Shown here: positions 28,485-36,672 of the stretch, in pieces
Layout: the number at the start of each line of letters is the position of its first letter
Position numbering within the stretch: the first letter of the stretch is position 1
Source: Zhihengliuella halotolerans
GTDB lineage: Bacteria > Actinomycetota > Actinomycetes > Actinomycetales > Micrococcaceae
Reading direction: 5' to 3'
NCBI RefSeq assembly: GCF_004217565.1
Contig: NZ_SHLA01000001.1
Coordinates: 1,612,001-1,676,000, forward strand
DNA: 64,000 nt
The notes under the pieces: model-generated
Database searches by the model: none
What the model saw: only the letters and a program-made list of their open reading frames with translations
Told to the model about the DNA's origin: nothing
Program-made: the position numbers and the translations under genes

Positions 28485-28552
28485 GATCTCCTCGTTCAGA
28501 GTTGTCTTTCTCGTTGATCGACTGTTCGGAAGACGCCACGACGGCGCCGCGG

Positions 28553-29638
28553 CTAGTCCCTGGTGTCCACCCAAACCCCGCTCGCCGCGGAATCGAGCAC
28601 GGCCGCGGTGAGCCGGTTGGCGCGCGCGCCGTCGTCGAACGTCGGCAGCCCGTCCGGGGCGTCGCCGGCGATCGCCGCGTAGGTGTCCCGAGCGAACGCC
28701 GCGAACGCGTCCACGTAGCCCATCGGATGCCCGGCCGGCACCGTGCACAGCCGAGCCGCGTCGGGGGCCAGCACGGCCGCGTCGCGGGAGAGGATGCGGG
28801 AGGATGAGGCCCCGCCGATCCAGAGTTCGTCCGGCCGCTCCTGCACGAACTCGACGGACGAGTCCGTGCCGGCGAGCTCGAGGGTCAACGCGTTCTTCCG
28901 CCCGGCGTTGACCTGGGAGACCATGAGGCTGCCGACGGCCCCGGAGGCCGTCTCGACCGTGAGCACCGCCGCGTCCTCGGTCTCCACTGCCGTGCTGTCC
29001 CGCTCGGCGAAGGCCCGGGAGGTCGCCGCGTTCAGGCGGACGATCCGCTCCCCCGCAATGAACTCGGTCAGGTCCACCAGATGCGAGCCGATGTCGCCGA
29101 AGGCCCGGGACGGGCCTCCTGCGGCCGCATCGACCCGCCAGTTGGTCTCCTGCGGGTCCAGCATCCAGTCCTGCAGGTAGGCGCCGCGCACCGTGAGCAG
29201 CCGCCCCAGTCCGCTCGCGGCGGCGTGCGCGCGGGCCTGCCGCGCCATGGGGTGGAACCGGTAGACGAACGGCACGGTAGCCACGACGCCGGCCTCCTCG
29301 GCGGCCGCAGCCAGCTCGGCCGCCGTCGCCGGGTCCGTGGCCAACGGCTTCTCGCACACGACGTGCTTGCCGGCCTCGAGCGCGGCCAGTGCGTGCTCGG
29401 CGTGCAGCGCGTTCGGGGAGGTGATGTGCACGACGTCGACCGCCTCGATCAGCTGCCGCACGCTCTCGGCCGGGTCGACGCCGAAGGCGGCCGCCGCCTG
29501 CCGGGTGCGTTCGGGGGACGACGACGCCACGGCGGCCACGTGGGCGCCGGCGGCGCGCGCCGCGGCCGCGTGCGTCCGGGCCATGAACCCACCGCCGATG
29601 ATCCCGACGCGCACGCTCTTCACGGAGTTCCCGCTCAT
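28553..29638 (-). CDS. Gfo/Idh/MocA family oxidoreductase (island copy 2)
   Basis: A 361-aa protein. The Rossmann motif is VRVGIIGGGFMARTHAAAA at residues ~9-27, the catalytic-lysine motif is VVCEKPLATD near residue 96, and GDIGSHLVDLTEF near residue 180 carries the conserved Asp and His. A GAYLQDWMLDP segment is present near residue 150, followed by NWRVD. From memory, this 'YLQDW' type occurs among glucoside- and levoglucosan-oxidising members. A role as the sugar C3-dehydrogenase or its reverse is plausible but not proven. The ATG 29636-29638 has a strong GAGGGG upstream and lies four bases after the ThuA gene, so the two are cotranscribed. Confidence 0.9.
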   Translation of the reverse strand: MSGNSVKSVRVGIIGGGFMARTHAAAARAAGAHVAAVASSSPERTRQAAAAFGVDPAESVRQLIEAVDVVHITSPNALHAEHALAALEAGKHVVCEKPLATDPATAAELAAAAEEAGVVATVPFVYRFHPMARQARAHAAASGLGRLLTVRGAYLQDWMLDPQETNWRVDAAAGGPSRAFGDIGSHLVDLTEFIAGERIVRLNAATSRAFAERDSTAVETEDAAVLTVETASGAVGSLMVSQVNAGRKNALTLELAGTDSSVEFVQERPDELWIGGASSSRILSRDAAVLAPDAARLCTVPAGHPMGYVDAFAAFARDTYAAIAGDAPDGLPTFDDGARANRLTAAVLDSAASGVWVDTRD

Positions 29639-29642
29639 ACCC

Positions 29643-30389
29643 CTACCCCTCGAACCAGCCGCGCGCGGGGTTGGAGACCTCCGGCTGCGCGCGGACCCGT
29701 CCCGGCTGGGCCGCCCACTGCACGCCGTTGGCGAGGACCCGCCGGACGTCGTCGTGGTAGTAGACCGGGTAATCCTGGTCGCCGGGGCTGAAGTAGAAGA
29801 TCCGGCCCGCGCCGCGAGTGAACGTCACGCCGGAGCGGAAGATCTCGCCACCTGCGAACGAGCTGACGAAAATCAGGTCGTCGGGGTCGGGGATGTCGAA
29901 GAACTCGCCGTACATCTCCTGCTCGTCGATGACGATCGGCTGCGGCACCCCCTCCGTGATCGGGTGGGACGGCTTGACGTTCCAGACCAGCTCCCGCTCG
30001 CCTTCGTTGCGCCACTTGAGCGAGCACGTCGTGCCGAGCAGCCGGATGAAGATCTTGGAGAAGTGCCCCGAGTGCAGCACGAGCAGGCCCATGCCGCCGT
30101 GCACGTGGCGCTGGACGCGTTCGACGACGTCGTCGCGCACCTCGTCGTGGGCGATGTGCCCCCACCAGAGCAGAACGTCCGTCTCCGCCAGCACCGCCTC
30201 GCTCAACCCGTGCTCGTCGTCCGAGGCCAGCGTCGCCGTGGACACCTCGGCGTCCGGCAGCAGGGCGCGCAGGCCCTCGGCGATGGCACCGTGCATGCCG
30301 TCGGGGTAGATGTCGTTGATGTGTTCAGGAGTGTTGCGCGCTTCGTGCACGCCTTCATTCCAGACCAGAATCCGCAGGGGCTTGCTCAT
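29643..30389 (-). CDS. ThuA domain-containing protein
   Basis: A 248-aa ThuA-family protein (class I glutamine amidotransferase-like fold). It starts [35 protein letters not shown], then [12 protein letters not shown] near residue 75 and [19 protein letters not shown] near residue 100, with SHPITEGVP near 140 and [20 protein letters not shown] near 195. In Sinorhizobium ThuA works with the Gfo/Idh/MocA enzyme ThuB to process trehalose through its 3-keto form. The gene overlaps the preceding oxidoreductase stop by four bases (ATGA) and the next oxidoreductase follows after four bases. This tight packing supports a joint function. The substrate here need not be trehalose. Confidence 0.92.
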   Translation of the reverse strand: MSKPLRILVWNEGVHEARNTPEHINDIYPDGMHGAIAEGLRALLPDAEVSTATLASDDEHGLSEAVLAETDVLLWWGHIAHDEVRDDVVERVQRHVHGGMGLLVLHSGHFSKIFIRLLGTTCSLKWRNEGERELVWNVKPSHPITEGVPQPIVIDEQEMYGEFFDIPDPDDLIFVSSFAGGEIFRSGVTFTRGAGRIFYFSPGDQDYPVYYHDDVRRVLANGVQWAAQPGRVRAQPEVSNPARGWFEG

Positions 30390-31483
30390 GCCAGTCGCAC
30401 TTCCTTCTGATCGCGGGCGGATTCGTAGCAGGCGTCGATGATCCGAGCGCGGTTCAGCGCAATGGAGCCGTCATGCTTGGCCCATTCCTCCTCGCCCGCG
30501 AGGACGATGCGCACGAAGTCATCCACGACCTCCTGGTGCGCGCCGCCGGGGTTCGCGGCGAGTTCGTAGTCGGCGACGTCCTCGTCCTGGTCTTTGAACA
30601 CACGGATCTCGCCGATCTCCGGGCTGGGGTTGCCGACGACACGCAGCTCGGCGCCGCCCTCGGTGCCGAGGACGGTGAAGTTGATCTCGTCCTCCGCCGC
30701 CCGGTAGCTGGCCCAGCCGGCTTCGATAACCAGGGTCGCCCCGTTGTCCAGGCGCAGGAAGGCCGAGGAGAAGTCCTCGACGTCGTACTTGTGGCTCGTC
30801 CCGCTCGCGTTGTAGCGCATGCCACCGCCGAGCCCGCGCGGCCCGAGTTCGGAGAAGGTCGAGGCACTCACCGAGATGACCCCGGGTTCACCGAGCAGGT
30901 GCAGGGCGTAGTCCAGCACGTGCACCCCGATGTCGATCAGCGGTCCGCCGCCGGCGAGCTCCGGGTTGGTGAACCAGCTGCCCAGGGTCGGGATGCCCCG
31001 ACGTCGCAACCACGCGGCCTTGGCGTAGTACGGCCGGCCGAGCTCCCCGCCGTCGATGATCCCGCCGAGAGCCTTGATGTCCCCGCGCCGGCGGTGGTTG
31101 AACGCGACGTCGAGGACGCGTCCCGCCTTGCGCGCGGCGTCGACCATGCGCTGGCCCTCCGCGGTATTGCGGGCGATCGGCTTCTCGCTGAGCACGTGGA
31201 TGCCCTGCTCCAGGGCCGCGACGGCGATGGGCTCATGCAGGAACGTGGGAACAGCGATGCTCACGGCGTCTAGGTCAGCGGAGGCGAGCATGTCCTCCCA
31301 GTTCTGGAAGGTGGCGGGGATCGAGAACTCCGCCTCGAGCTGCGCGAGCATCTCCGGCTCCTGCCCCGCCAGGGCGGCGACGCGGACGTCCGGGTTGTTC
31401 TTGTAGGCCGCGAGGTGCTGTTGACCTGCCCAGCCGATGCCGACGACGCCGACGTTGAGGGGGGCGGTGCTGTCCGAGCTCAA
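30386..31483 (-). CDS. Gfo/Idh/MocA family oxidoreductase (island copy 3, ThuB-like position)
   Basis: A 365-aa NAD(P)-dependent oxidoreductase-type protein. It has the nucleotide-binding motif [17 protein letters not shown] at residues ~11-27, the motif [11 protein letters not shown] near residue 97, and [20 protein letters not shown] near residue 176, carrying the conserved Asp and His. It is first in the operon with ThuA and copy 2. The start is TTG (CAA at 31481-31483), with GGAAGG nine bases upstream; no better-placed ATG or GTG is available. The 185-base spacer upstream holds two inverted-repeat elements (see 31584 and 31596). Confidence 0.9.
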   Translation of the reverse strand: MSSDSTAPLNVGVVGIGWAGQQHLAAYKNNPDVRVAALAGQEPEMLAQLEAEFSIPATFQNWEDMLASADLDAVSIAVPTFLHEPIAVAALEQGIHVLSEKPIARNTAEGQRMVDAARKAGRVLDVAFNHRRRGDIKALGGIIDGGELGRPYYAKAAWLRRRGIPTLGSWFTNPELAGGGPLIDIGVHVLDYALHLLGEPGVISVSASTFSELGPRGLGGGMRYNASGTSHKYDVEDFSSAFLRLDNGATLVIEAGWASYRAAEDEINFTVLGTEGGAELRVVGNPSPEIGEIRVFKDQDEDVADYELAANPGGAHQEVVDDFVRIVLAGEEEWAKHDGSIALNRARIIDACYESARDQKEVRLA

Positions 31484-31583
31484 AAGGTGGAACCTTCCTG
31501 GTAGTTGCTGCGCCGACTGCTGAGGAGTCGGCGGACGGAGACTCCGGGCAGGGCCGGCATGTCACTTATGACCACTCACACTA

Positions 31584-31591
31584 GACTTTTG
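31584..31591 (+). promoter_or_regulatory. Second copy of the GACTTTTG half-site
   Basis: Identical to the 8-mer at 26100-26107. It is flanked by CTA and TAG, making a 14-base symmetric word (CTAGACTTTTGTAG). It lies about 100 bases upstream of the ThuA operon's first gene. CACTTATG at 31563-31570 is a further similar word. Confidence 0.45.
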
Positions 31592-31595
31592 TAGC

Positions 31596-31620
31596 GTGTC
31601 CGATAAAAGTATCGTGACAC
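31596..31620. promoter_or_regulatory. 25-base imperfect palindrome upstream of the ThuA operon
   Basis: Inner arms CGATA (31601-31605) and TATCG (31610-31614) flank AAAG. Outer arms GTGTC (31596-31600) and GACAC (31616-31620) extend the symmetry with one unpaired base on the right. It lies 113 bases upstream of the TTG start and five bases beyond the GACTTTTG element. It has the look of a repressor operator. Confidence 0.5.
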
Positions 31621-31668
31621 AGCACGCCGACGAGAGTCAATGGTTGCGCCGGCCCGGCGCATGGCAGG

Positions 31669-32868
31669 CTATCCGGCGGGCTGCCCGGCGGCGATATCGT
31701 CCTCGATGACCTGCGGTGAGAGAAGGTGGTCGATCGCGAGCCGGCTGGCACCGAGAATTCCCGCGTCGGCGCCGGCCCGTGAGGGCTCGATGCGCAGGCG
31801 ACGGGTTGCCAAAGGCTGGCTCCGGCGGTAGACGACCTCCCGCGCCCCGGCCAGGAGCTGGTCCCCCGCCCGGGCCAGGGCACCGCCGAAGACGACGACG
31901 GAGGGGTTGAGCAGGTTGACGCACATCGCCAGCACCTCACCGACGTCGCGCCCCGCTTGGCGAAGGGCGTGGATCGCCGCGAGATCGCCCGAGGCGGCGA
32001 GGTCGACCACGTCGGCGGAGGTCCGCACGGCCTCGTGACCCGCGGCGCGGAGCCCCGCAGCCAGCGCCGGACCGGCGGCGACCGCCTCCAGGCAACCCCG
32101 GTTTCCGCAGCGGCACTCGATCTCGTCGCCTGCCACCTTGACGTGGCCGATGTCGCCGCTGATCCCTTCGGAACCCCGCTCGAGCCGGCCGCTGCAGATG
32201 ACCCCCGCGCCGATGCCGGTCGCCATCTTGATGAACAGCACGTCCTGCGACTCATGCCAGTGTTCATAGACCTCGCCGAGCGCCATCACGTTGACGTCGT
32301 TGTCGACGAGGACCGGAACAGGCCATCGGGTCGCGAACCATCCGGGCACGTCGAAGCCGTCCCAGCCGGGCATAATGGGCGGGTTGTTCGGCCGGCCACT
32401 GGAGAACTCGACGGGCCCGGGCAGCCCGATGCCGACCGCGGAGAGCTCGTCCTCCCGGCGGCCGATCTCACTCAGCAGGGCCAGGGCGGTCTCGATGATC
32501 CAGCCGAGCATCAGTTCGGGCCCGTCGCTCACGCGCCGGGATTCGGCGTGCCGGGCCAAGATGTTCCCTCCGAGGTCGGCCAGCGCGACCTTGGCATGCC
32601 CTCCGCCGACATCGGCGGCGAGAATCAGCCGCGATTCGGCGCGGAAGACGAAGCGCGCGGGCGGCCGCCCGCCGGAGGATGCCGCCTCTCCGGCGGGGCC
32701 GATCAGGCCCGACGCCAGCAGCGCGTCGATCCGGGACGCGACGGTCGTCCGCGCCAAGCCGGTGGCCTCGACGAGTTCGGCCCGGGTGCGCGGGCGTCCG
32801 TCCCGCAGCAGCTGAAAGAGGTCTCCGGGCCCGTAGATCCCGAAGTTGCGCCGCTCCGTTGCCGCCAT
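31669..32868 (-). CDS. ROK family transcriptional regulator (paralogue 2)
   Basis: A 399-aa ROK regulator. The winged HTH covers residues ~10-60 (TRAELVEATGLARTTVASRIDALLASGLI) and the ROK domain follows with LAADVGGGHAKVAL and the zinc motif CRCGNRGCLEAV near residue 263. PPIMPGWDGFDVPGWF is nearly the same as in paralogue 1, and the two align along their whole length, which implies duplication or shared effector recognition. The ATG 32866-32868 is preceded by GAGG at good spacing. It is upstream of the ThuA operon on the same strand and divergent from the fourth oxidoreductase at 33016. Confidence 0.93.
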   Translation of the reverse strand: MAATERRNFGIYGPGDLFQLLRDGRPRTRAELVEATGLARTTVASRIDALLASGLIGPAGEAASSGGRPPARFVFRAESRLILAADVGGGHAKVALADLGGNILARHAESRRVSDGPELMLGWIIETALALLSEIGRREDELSAVGIGLPGPVEFSSGRPNNPPIMPGWDGFDVPGWFATRWPVPVLVDNDVNVMALGEVYEHWHESQDVLFIKMATGIGAGVICSGRLERGSEGISGDIGHVKVAGDEIECRCGNRGCLEAVAAGPALAAGLRAAGHEAVRTSADVVDLAASGDLAAIHALRQAGRDVGEVLAMCVNLLNPSVVVFGGALARAGDQLLAGAREVVYRRSQPLATRRLRIEPSRAGADAGILGASRLAIDHLLSPQVIEDDIAAGQPAG

Positions 32869-32928
32869 CGCCCCACACCTCATGTCTTCGACCGCACTCG
32901 CCGTCCGCCGTCGGCTGGCACCGGGGCA

Positions 32929-32956
32929 GACTTATGTCATCGATCCATCATAAGTC
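32929..32956. promoter_or_regulatory. Perfect 8-bp inverted repeat between ROK2 and oxidoreductase 4
   Basis: Arms GACTTATG (32929-32936) and CATAAGTC (32949-32956) flank a 12-base spacer with a central ATCGAT. On the minus strand the right arm contains TATGAT, which could be the -10 box of the ROK2 gene, so a bound protein would block it. This is the most symmetric form of the half-site seen at 26100 and 31584. Confidence 0.6.
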
Positions 32957-33002
32957 GCGGCTGGCGCGGGCGATACCCGGCCCTCTCCGCGGAGGCCGGT
33001 GA

Positions 33003-33008
33003 TATATT
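33003..33008 (+). promoter_or_regulatory. Possible -10 box for oxidoreductase 4 (leaderless)
   Basis: TATATT lies seven bases before the ATG at 33016, and there is no Shine-Dalgarno, which fits a leaderless transcript. No good -35 is visible. Confidence 0.45.
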
Positions 33009-33015
33009 CGCGCCC

Positions 33016-34014
33016 ATGACCTCTTTGCGCTGGGGGATCCTCGCCACGGGCGGGATCTCGGGAATGTTCGCACGCGACGCACGGACCGCCGGACTGACTC
33101 TGGCCGCCGTCGGCTCACGCTCCGCCGGCGCCGCGGAGGAGTTCGCCGCCGAGCACTCGATCCCGCGGGCGCACGCCTCGTACGCGGAGCTCGCCGCCGA
33201 CGACGGCGTTGACATCATCTACGTCGGCACGCCGCACCCATGGCACTTCGAGAACGCGCTGCTCGCCCTCGAACACGGCAAACACGTCCTCGTGGAGAAG
33301 CCGTTCACGCTCAATCAGCGGGAGGCAATCATCCTGCGCGAGACCGCCCGCGCCCGCGGGCTGCTTCTGCTGGAGGCCATGTGGACGCGCTACCTGCCCC
33401 ACATGATCCGCATTCACCAGATCATCGACGCCGGCGGGCTGGGCGAGATCAGGGCACTCACCACGGACCACACACAGTCGCTGCCGACGGACCCGGAGCA
33501 CCGGCTCAACGCGCTGTCCCTCGGCGGCGGCGCCCTGCTCGACGTGGGCGTCTACCCGGTCTCGTTCGCGTGGGACATCCTGGGCCGCCCGGAAACGATC
33601 AAGGCGTCCGCTCGACTCGGCGATACCGGGGCTGACACGGAGATCGCCACGGTTTTCACGCACGCCTCCGGCGCGGTGTCGACGACGCTCTCCTCGATCC
33701 GTTCGGCCGGCCCCAACCGCGCCTCGATTATCGGCACCGCAGGGCGCATCGAGATCGATCCGATCTGGTTCGCGCCCACGAGCTTCACCCACTACGGACC
33801 CGATGGCGCCGTCGTCGAACAGTACGTCTCCGAGGTCGACGGGCGGGGCATGCAGTTTCAGGCGCTGGCCGCCGAGCGTTTCGTCGCCAGCGGCGACCTC
33901 GCGGGCGAGGAGCTGAAGATCGACGAGACCGTCGAGATCATGGGCACGCTCGATGAGATCCGCGCCCAGGTCGGTCTCACCTACCCGCAGGAATCGACCG
34001 CGAGCGCGCGTTAG
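33016..34014 (+). CDS. Gfo/Idh/MocA family oxidoreductase (island copy 4)
   Basis: A 332-aa member of the Gfo/Idh/MocA family, of the trans-1,2-dihydrobenzene-1,2-diol dehydrogenase / glucose-fructose oxidoreductase-like subgroup. The Rossmann start is LRWGILATGGISGMFARDA, the lysine motif is HVLVEKPFTLNQREA near residue 92, followed by LLLEAMWTRYLPH near 118 and GGGALLDVGVYPVSFAWDILG near 175, the last two being subgroup hallmarks. It is the only plus-strand enzyme gene of the island. Its stop codon (TAG 34012-34014) overlaps the stop codon of rseP on the other strand, so there is no space for a terminator between them. Confidence 0.9.
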   Translation: MTSLRWGILATGGISGMFARDARTAGLTLAAVGSRSAGAAEEFAAEHSIPRAHASYAELAADDGVDIIYVGTPHPWHFENALLALEHGKHVLVEKPFTLNQREAIILRETARARGLLLLEAMWTRYLPHMIRIHQIIDAGGLGEIRALTTDHTQSLPTDPEHRLNALSLGGGALLDVGVYPVSFAWDILGRPETIKASARLGDTGADTEIATVFTHASGAVSTTLSSIRSAGPNRASIIGTAGRIEIDPIWFAPTSFTHYGPDGAVVEQYVSEVDGRGMQFQALAAERFVASGDLAGEELKIDETVEIMGTLDEIRAQVGLTYPQESTASAR

Positions 34015-35402
34015 AAGAGCTGGACAGGCTTGACGATGTCCGCGTAGATCAACAGCACGCCCATCGTCAGCAGGAGCCCGGCGACCACGTAGGTCACCGG
34101 GAGCAGCTTCGCGATATCCACGGGCCCGGGATCCTTGCGCTTGAAGAGCTTCGCGACGCCGCGCCGGAGCGTCTCCCAGAGCGCACCGGCGACGTGCCCG
34201 CCGTCGAGCGGCAGCAGCGGGATCAGATTGAAGACGAAGAGGGCGATGTTCAGGCTGGCGATCAGCCCGACGAGGGTCGACGCCCGATCCTGGAGCGGGA
34301 TCTCCTCCATCGCCGACACCTCTCCGGCGATGCGGCCGACGCCGACGACGGAGATCGGCCCGTTCACGTCGCGCGGAGCATCCGTGAACGCGGCCCGGCC
34401 CACCGCGACCATGCGCGCCGGCAGGTCCAGCACGACGTCGGCCACGGCCTTGATGTTCTCGCCCACCTTGCCCGGGACCTCGGTGATCGGCAGGGTCATG
34501 AGCCGCTGCTCGGGGCCCATGCCGACGAATCCGACCTCGATCATCTTGACCTCGCCGTCGGCGCCCGTGGCGGGTCGGCCGATCGCGTCGAGCTCGGGGC
34601 GCTCGGTCAGCATCGGCGTGATGCTCGTGGTGCGCGTCTGACCGTCGCGCTCGTACGTCACCGGAACGGTTTCCCCGGCGGTTGCGCGGATCAGCTCGGT
34701 CAGCCGCATCCAGTCCCACTCGGCGACTGCGACGCCGTCGTACTCGGTGATCGTGTCGCCCGGCAGGAGGCCAGCCGCGTAGGCCGGGGCCTCGGGGTCG
34801 CCGCTCGCACAGGAGACGTCGCCGGCCTCGGCCCGCTCGGTCTGCTCGCCCGCGGGCACCACGCACTGGTGCACCTCGGAGAGCCGGACCGTGTTCTGGT
34901 AGGTGCCTACGCCACTGATGAGGATCGCGAGCAGCACGAAAGCGATGATCAGGTTCATGAGCGGTCCGCCGAGCATGATGATGATGCGCTTGTAGACGGG
35001 CAGCTGGTAGAACATGCGGTTCTCGTCGCCGGGCTGCAACTGCTCGGCCGAAGCGCGGCGCGCGTCATCCGCCAGCTGCTGGAAGACGCCCGTGGTCGTC
35101 GGCCGGGTCGTCGCGGCCGCGGAGGCGCCGAGGTCGGTGGCCCCGACGTCGCCCTTGCCCTTCGCGGGCGGATACATGCCGATCATGGCGACGTAGCCGC
35201 CGAGCGGAATGGCCTTGATGCCGTACTCGGTCTCGCCCTTTTTCTTCGACCAGAGCGTCGGGCCGAAACCGATCATGTACTGCGGGGCGCGCACGCCGAA
35301 CAGCTTGGCCGGCACGAGGTGGCCGACCTCGTGCAGCGCGATGGAGACCGCGATACCGATCAGGACGATCAACACGCCCGCAACAAACAACAGAATGCTC
35401 AC
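34011..35402 (-). CDS. rseP: Site-2 zinc metalloprotease RseP/RasP
   Basis: An intramembrane M50 protease that cleaves anti-sigma factors and other membrane peptides. From GTG 35400-35402, which overlaps the dxr stop (GTGA) and has GGGAG just upstream, the product is 463 aa. The first helix carries the zinc motif HEVGH at residues 24-28. A PDZ domain occupies roughly 160-260, and [12 protein letters not shown] near residue 380 supplies the third zinc ligand (Asp). An in-frame ATG 13 codons further upstream would extend the protein into the dxr frame and is less likely. dxr-rseP adjacency is standard in actinobacteria. Confidence 0.95.
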   Translation of the reverse strand: MSILLFVAGVLIVLIGIAVSIALHEVGHLVPAKLFGVRAPQYMIGFGPTLWSKKKGETEYGIKAIPLGGYVAMIGMYPPAKGKGDVGATDLGASAAATTRPTTTGVFQQLADDARRASAEQLQPGDENRMFYQLPVYKRIIIMLGGPLMNLIIAFVLLAILISGVGTYQNTVRLSEVHQCVVPAGEQTERAEAGDVSCASGDPEAPAYAAGLLPGDTITEYDGVAVAEWDWMRLTELIRATAGETVPVTYERDGQTRTTSITPMLTERPELDAIGRPATGADGEVKMIEVGFVGMGPEQRLMTLPITEVPGKVGENIKAVADVVLDLPARMVAVGRAAFTDAPRDVNGPISVVGVGRIAGEVSAMEEIPLQDRASTLVGLIASLNIALFVFNLIPLLPLDGGHVAGALWETLRRGVAKLFKRKDPGPVDIAKLLPVTYVVAGLLLTMGVLLIYADIVKPVQLF

Positions 35403-36658
35403 AACACTCCCAAACGAACGCGGGCCGCTTTTCGTGCCCATTCTTCGGCGGCGAGCACGGCCTCCACGGTGAGCTCGGCGCCCGCCGTCGCCGCGGCGTC
35501 GTACTCCCCCACCACGGCGTCGACGGTGTCGACGATGTCGAGGAAGCCGATGCGGCGTTCGTGGAAGGCCTCGACGGCCTCCTCGTTCGCCGCGTTGTAG
35601 ACGGCCATGTGGGTGTCGGAGGCGGAGGCGGCCTGCTTGGCGAGCCGGATCGCGCCGAAGGTGTCCTCGTCGAGGGGTTCGAAGGTCCAGGCCGCGGCGG
35701 CGGTGAAGTCGACGGGGCGCGCGGCGGCGGGTACTCGATGCGGCCAGCCGATCCCGAGCGCGATGGGCAGTTTCATGTCCGGCGGGGAGGCCTGCGCCAG
35801 GATCGACCCGTCGACGAACTCGACCATGGAGTGGATCACGGACTGCGGATGCACCACCGACTCGATCCGTTCGAGCGGGACGTCGAAGAGCAGGTGGGCC
35901 TCGATGACCTCGAGAGCCTTGTTGACCATCGTCGCGGAGTTCGTGGTGACCACCCGCCCCATGTCCCACGTCGGGTGGGCGAGCGCCTGCTCGGGCGTGA
36001 CGGCCGCGAGTTCGGCGCGGGTGCGCCCGCGGAATGGGCCGCCGGAGGCGGTCACGATGAGCCGGGCCACCTCCCCGGCGCCGCCGGAGCGCAGGGCCTG
36101 AGCGAGGGCGGAGTGCTCGGAATCGACGGGCACGATCTGCCCGGGCGCGGCGCAGTCCTTCACCAGGGCGCCGCCGACGATGAGCGACTCCTTGTTGGCG
36201 AGGGCCAGCAGGTGTCCGGCGCGCAGCGCGGCCAGGGTCGGCGCCAGGCCGATGGATCCGGTGATCCCGTTCAGCACGACGTCGGCGCCCGGCCACCCGG
36301 CAATGGCCGCGGCGGCGTCGGGCCCGGCGAAGAGCTCCGGGCGGTACCCGCCCGCCCCGGCGGTCGCGACGCCCGCTGCGGAAGCCGCGGATTCGATCGC
36401 GTCCGCCAGGGTCTCGAGGGTCCCGGCGGCGGCGCCGACGGCCTCGGCGCGGGTCGCGACCGCTTGTCGGGCGAGGAGGTCGATATTGGCGCCACCGGAG
36501 AGCGCGGCGACCTCGAAGCGGTCGGGGGCGGCGGCGATGACCTCAAGCCCCTGCGTGCCGATGGAGCCGGTCGATCCGATCAGGGTGACGCGGCGCGGGC
36601 TGGCGCCCTCGAGACTGTCCAGGGGGAAGGCGAAGGTTGATTCACTCACCCGAGCCAT
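35399..36658 (-). CDS. dxr: 1-deoxy-D-xylulose 5-phosphate reductoisomerase
   Basis: Dxr converts DXP to MEP with NADPH, the first committed step of the MEP isoprenoid pathway. The NADPH-binding motif is [18 protein letters not shown] at residues ~24-41. [12 protein letters not shown] near residue 150 and [13 protein letters not shown] near residue 173 form the metal/substrate site, and [10 protein letters not shown] near 205 is the flexible loop. [31 protein letters not shown] is also conserved. The length is 419 aa. It is coupled to rseP by a four-base overlap. The start ATG at 36656-36658 has GGAAG very close to it, so a GTG three codons later is possible. Confidence 0.97.
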   Translation of the reverse strand: MARVSESTFAFPLDSLEGASPRRVTLIGSTGSIGTQGLEVIAAAPDRFEVAALSGGANIDLLARQAVATRAEAVGAAAGTLETLADAIESAASAAGVATAGAGGYRPELFAGPDAAAAIAGWPGADVVLNGITGSIGLAPTLAALRAGHLLALANKESLIVGGALVKDCAAPGQIVPVDSEHSALAQALRSGGAGEVARLIVTASGGPFRGRTRAELAAVTPEQALAHPTWDMGRVVTTNSATMVNKALEVIEAHLLFDVPLERIESVVHPQSVIHSMVEFVDGSILAQASPPDMKLPIALGIGWPHRVPAAARPVDFTAAAAWTFEPLDEDTFGAIRLAKQAASASDTHMAVYNAANEEAVEAFHERRIGFLDIVDTVDAVVGEYDAAATAGAELTVEAVLAAEEWARKAARVRLGVL

Positions 36659-36672
36659 TCTTCCAGACGCGC

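Noticed and set aside
27471-29357. 628-codon minus-strand frame that would fuse an N-terminal extension to the second isomerase-type enzyme
   Set aside because: The upstream third lies in the wrong frame of the Gfo/Idh/MocA gene at 28553-29638. The ATG at 28484 with GAGGAG upstream gives a normal-length family member.
34011-36296. 761-codon frame that extends rseP upstream through dxr
   Set aside because: The extension is an alternative frame of dxr. The GTG overlapping the dxr stop, with GGGAG upstream, gives the correct RseP N-terminus.
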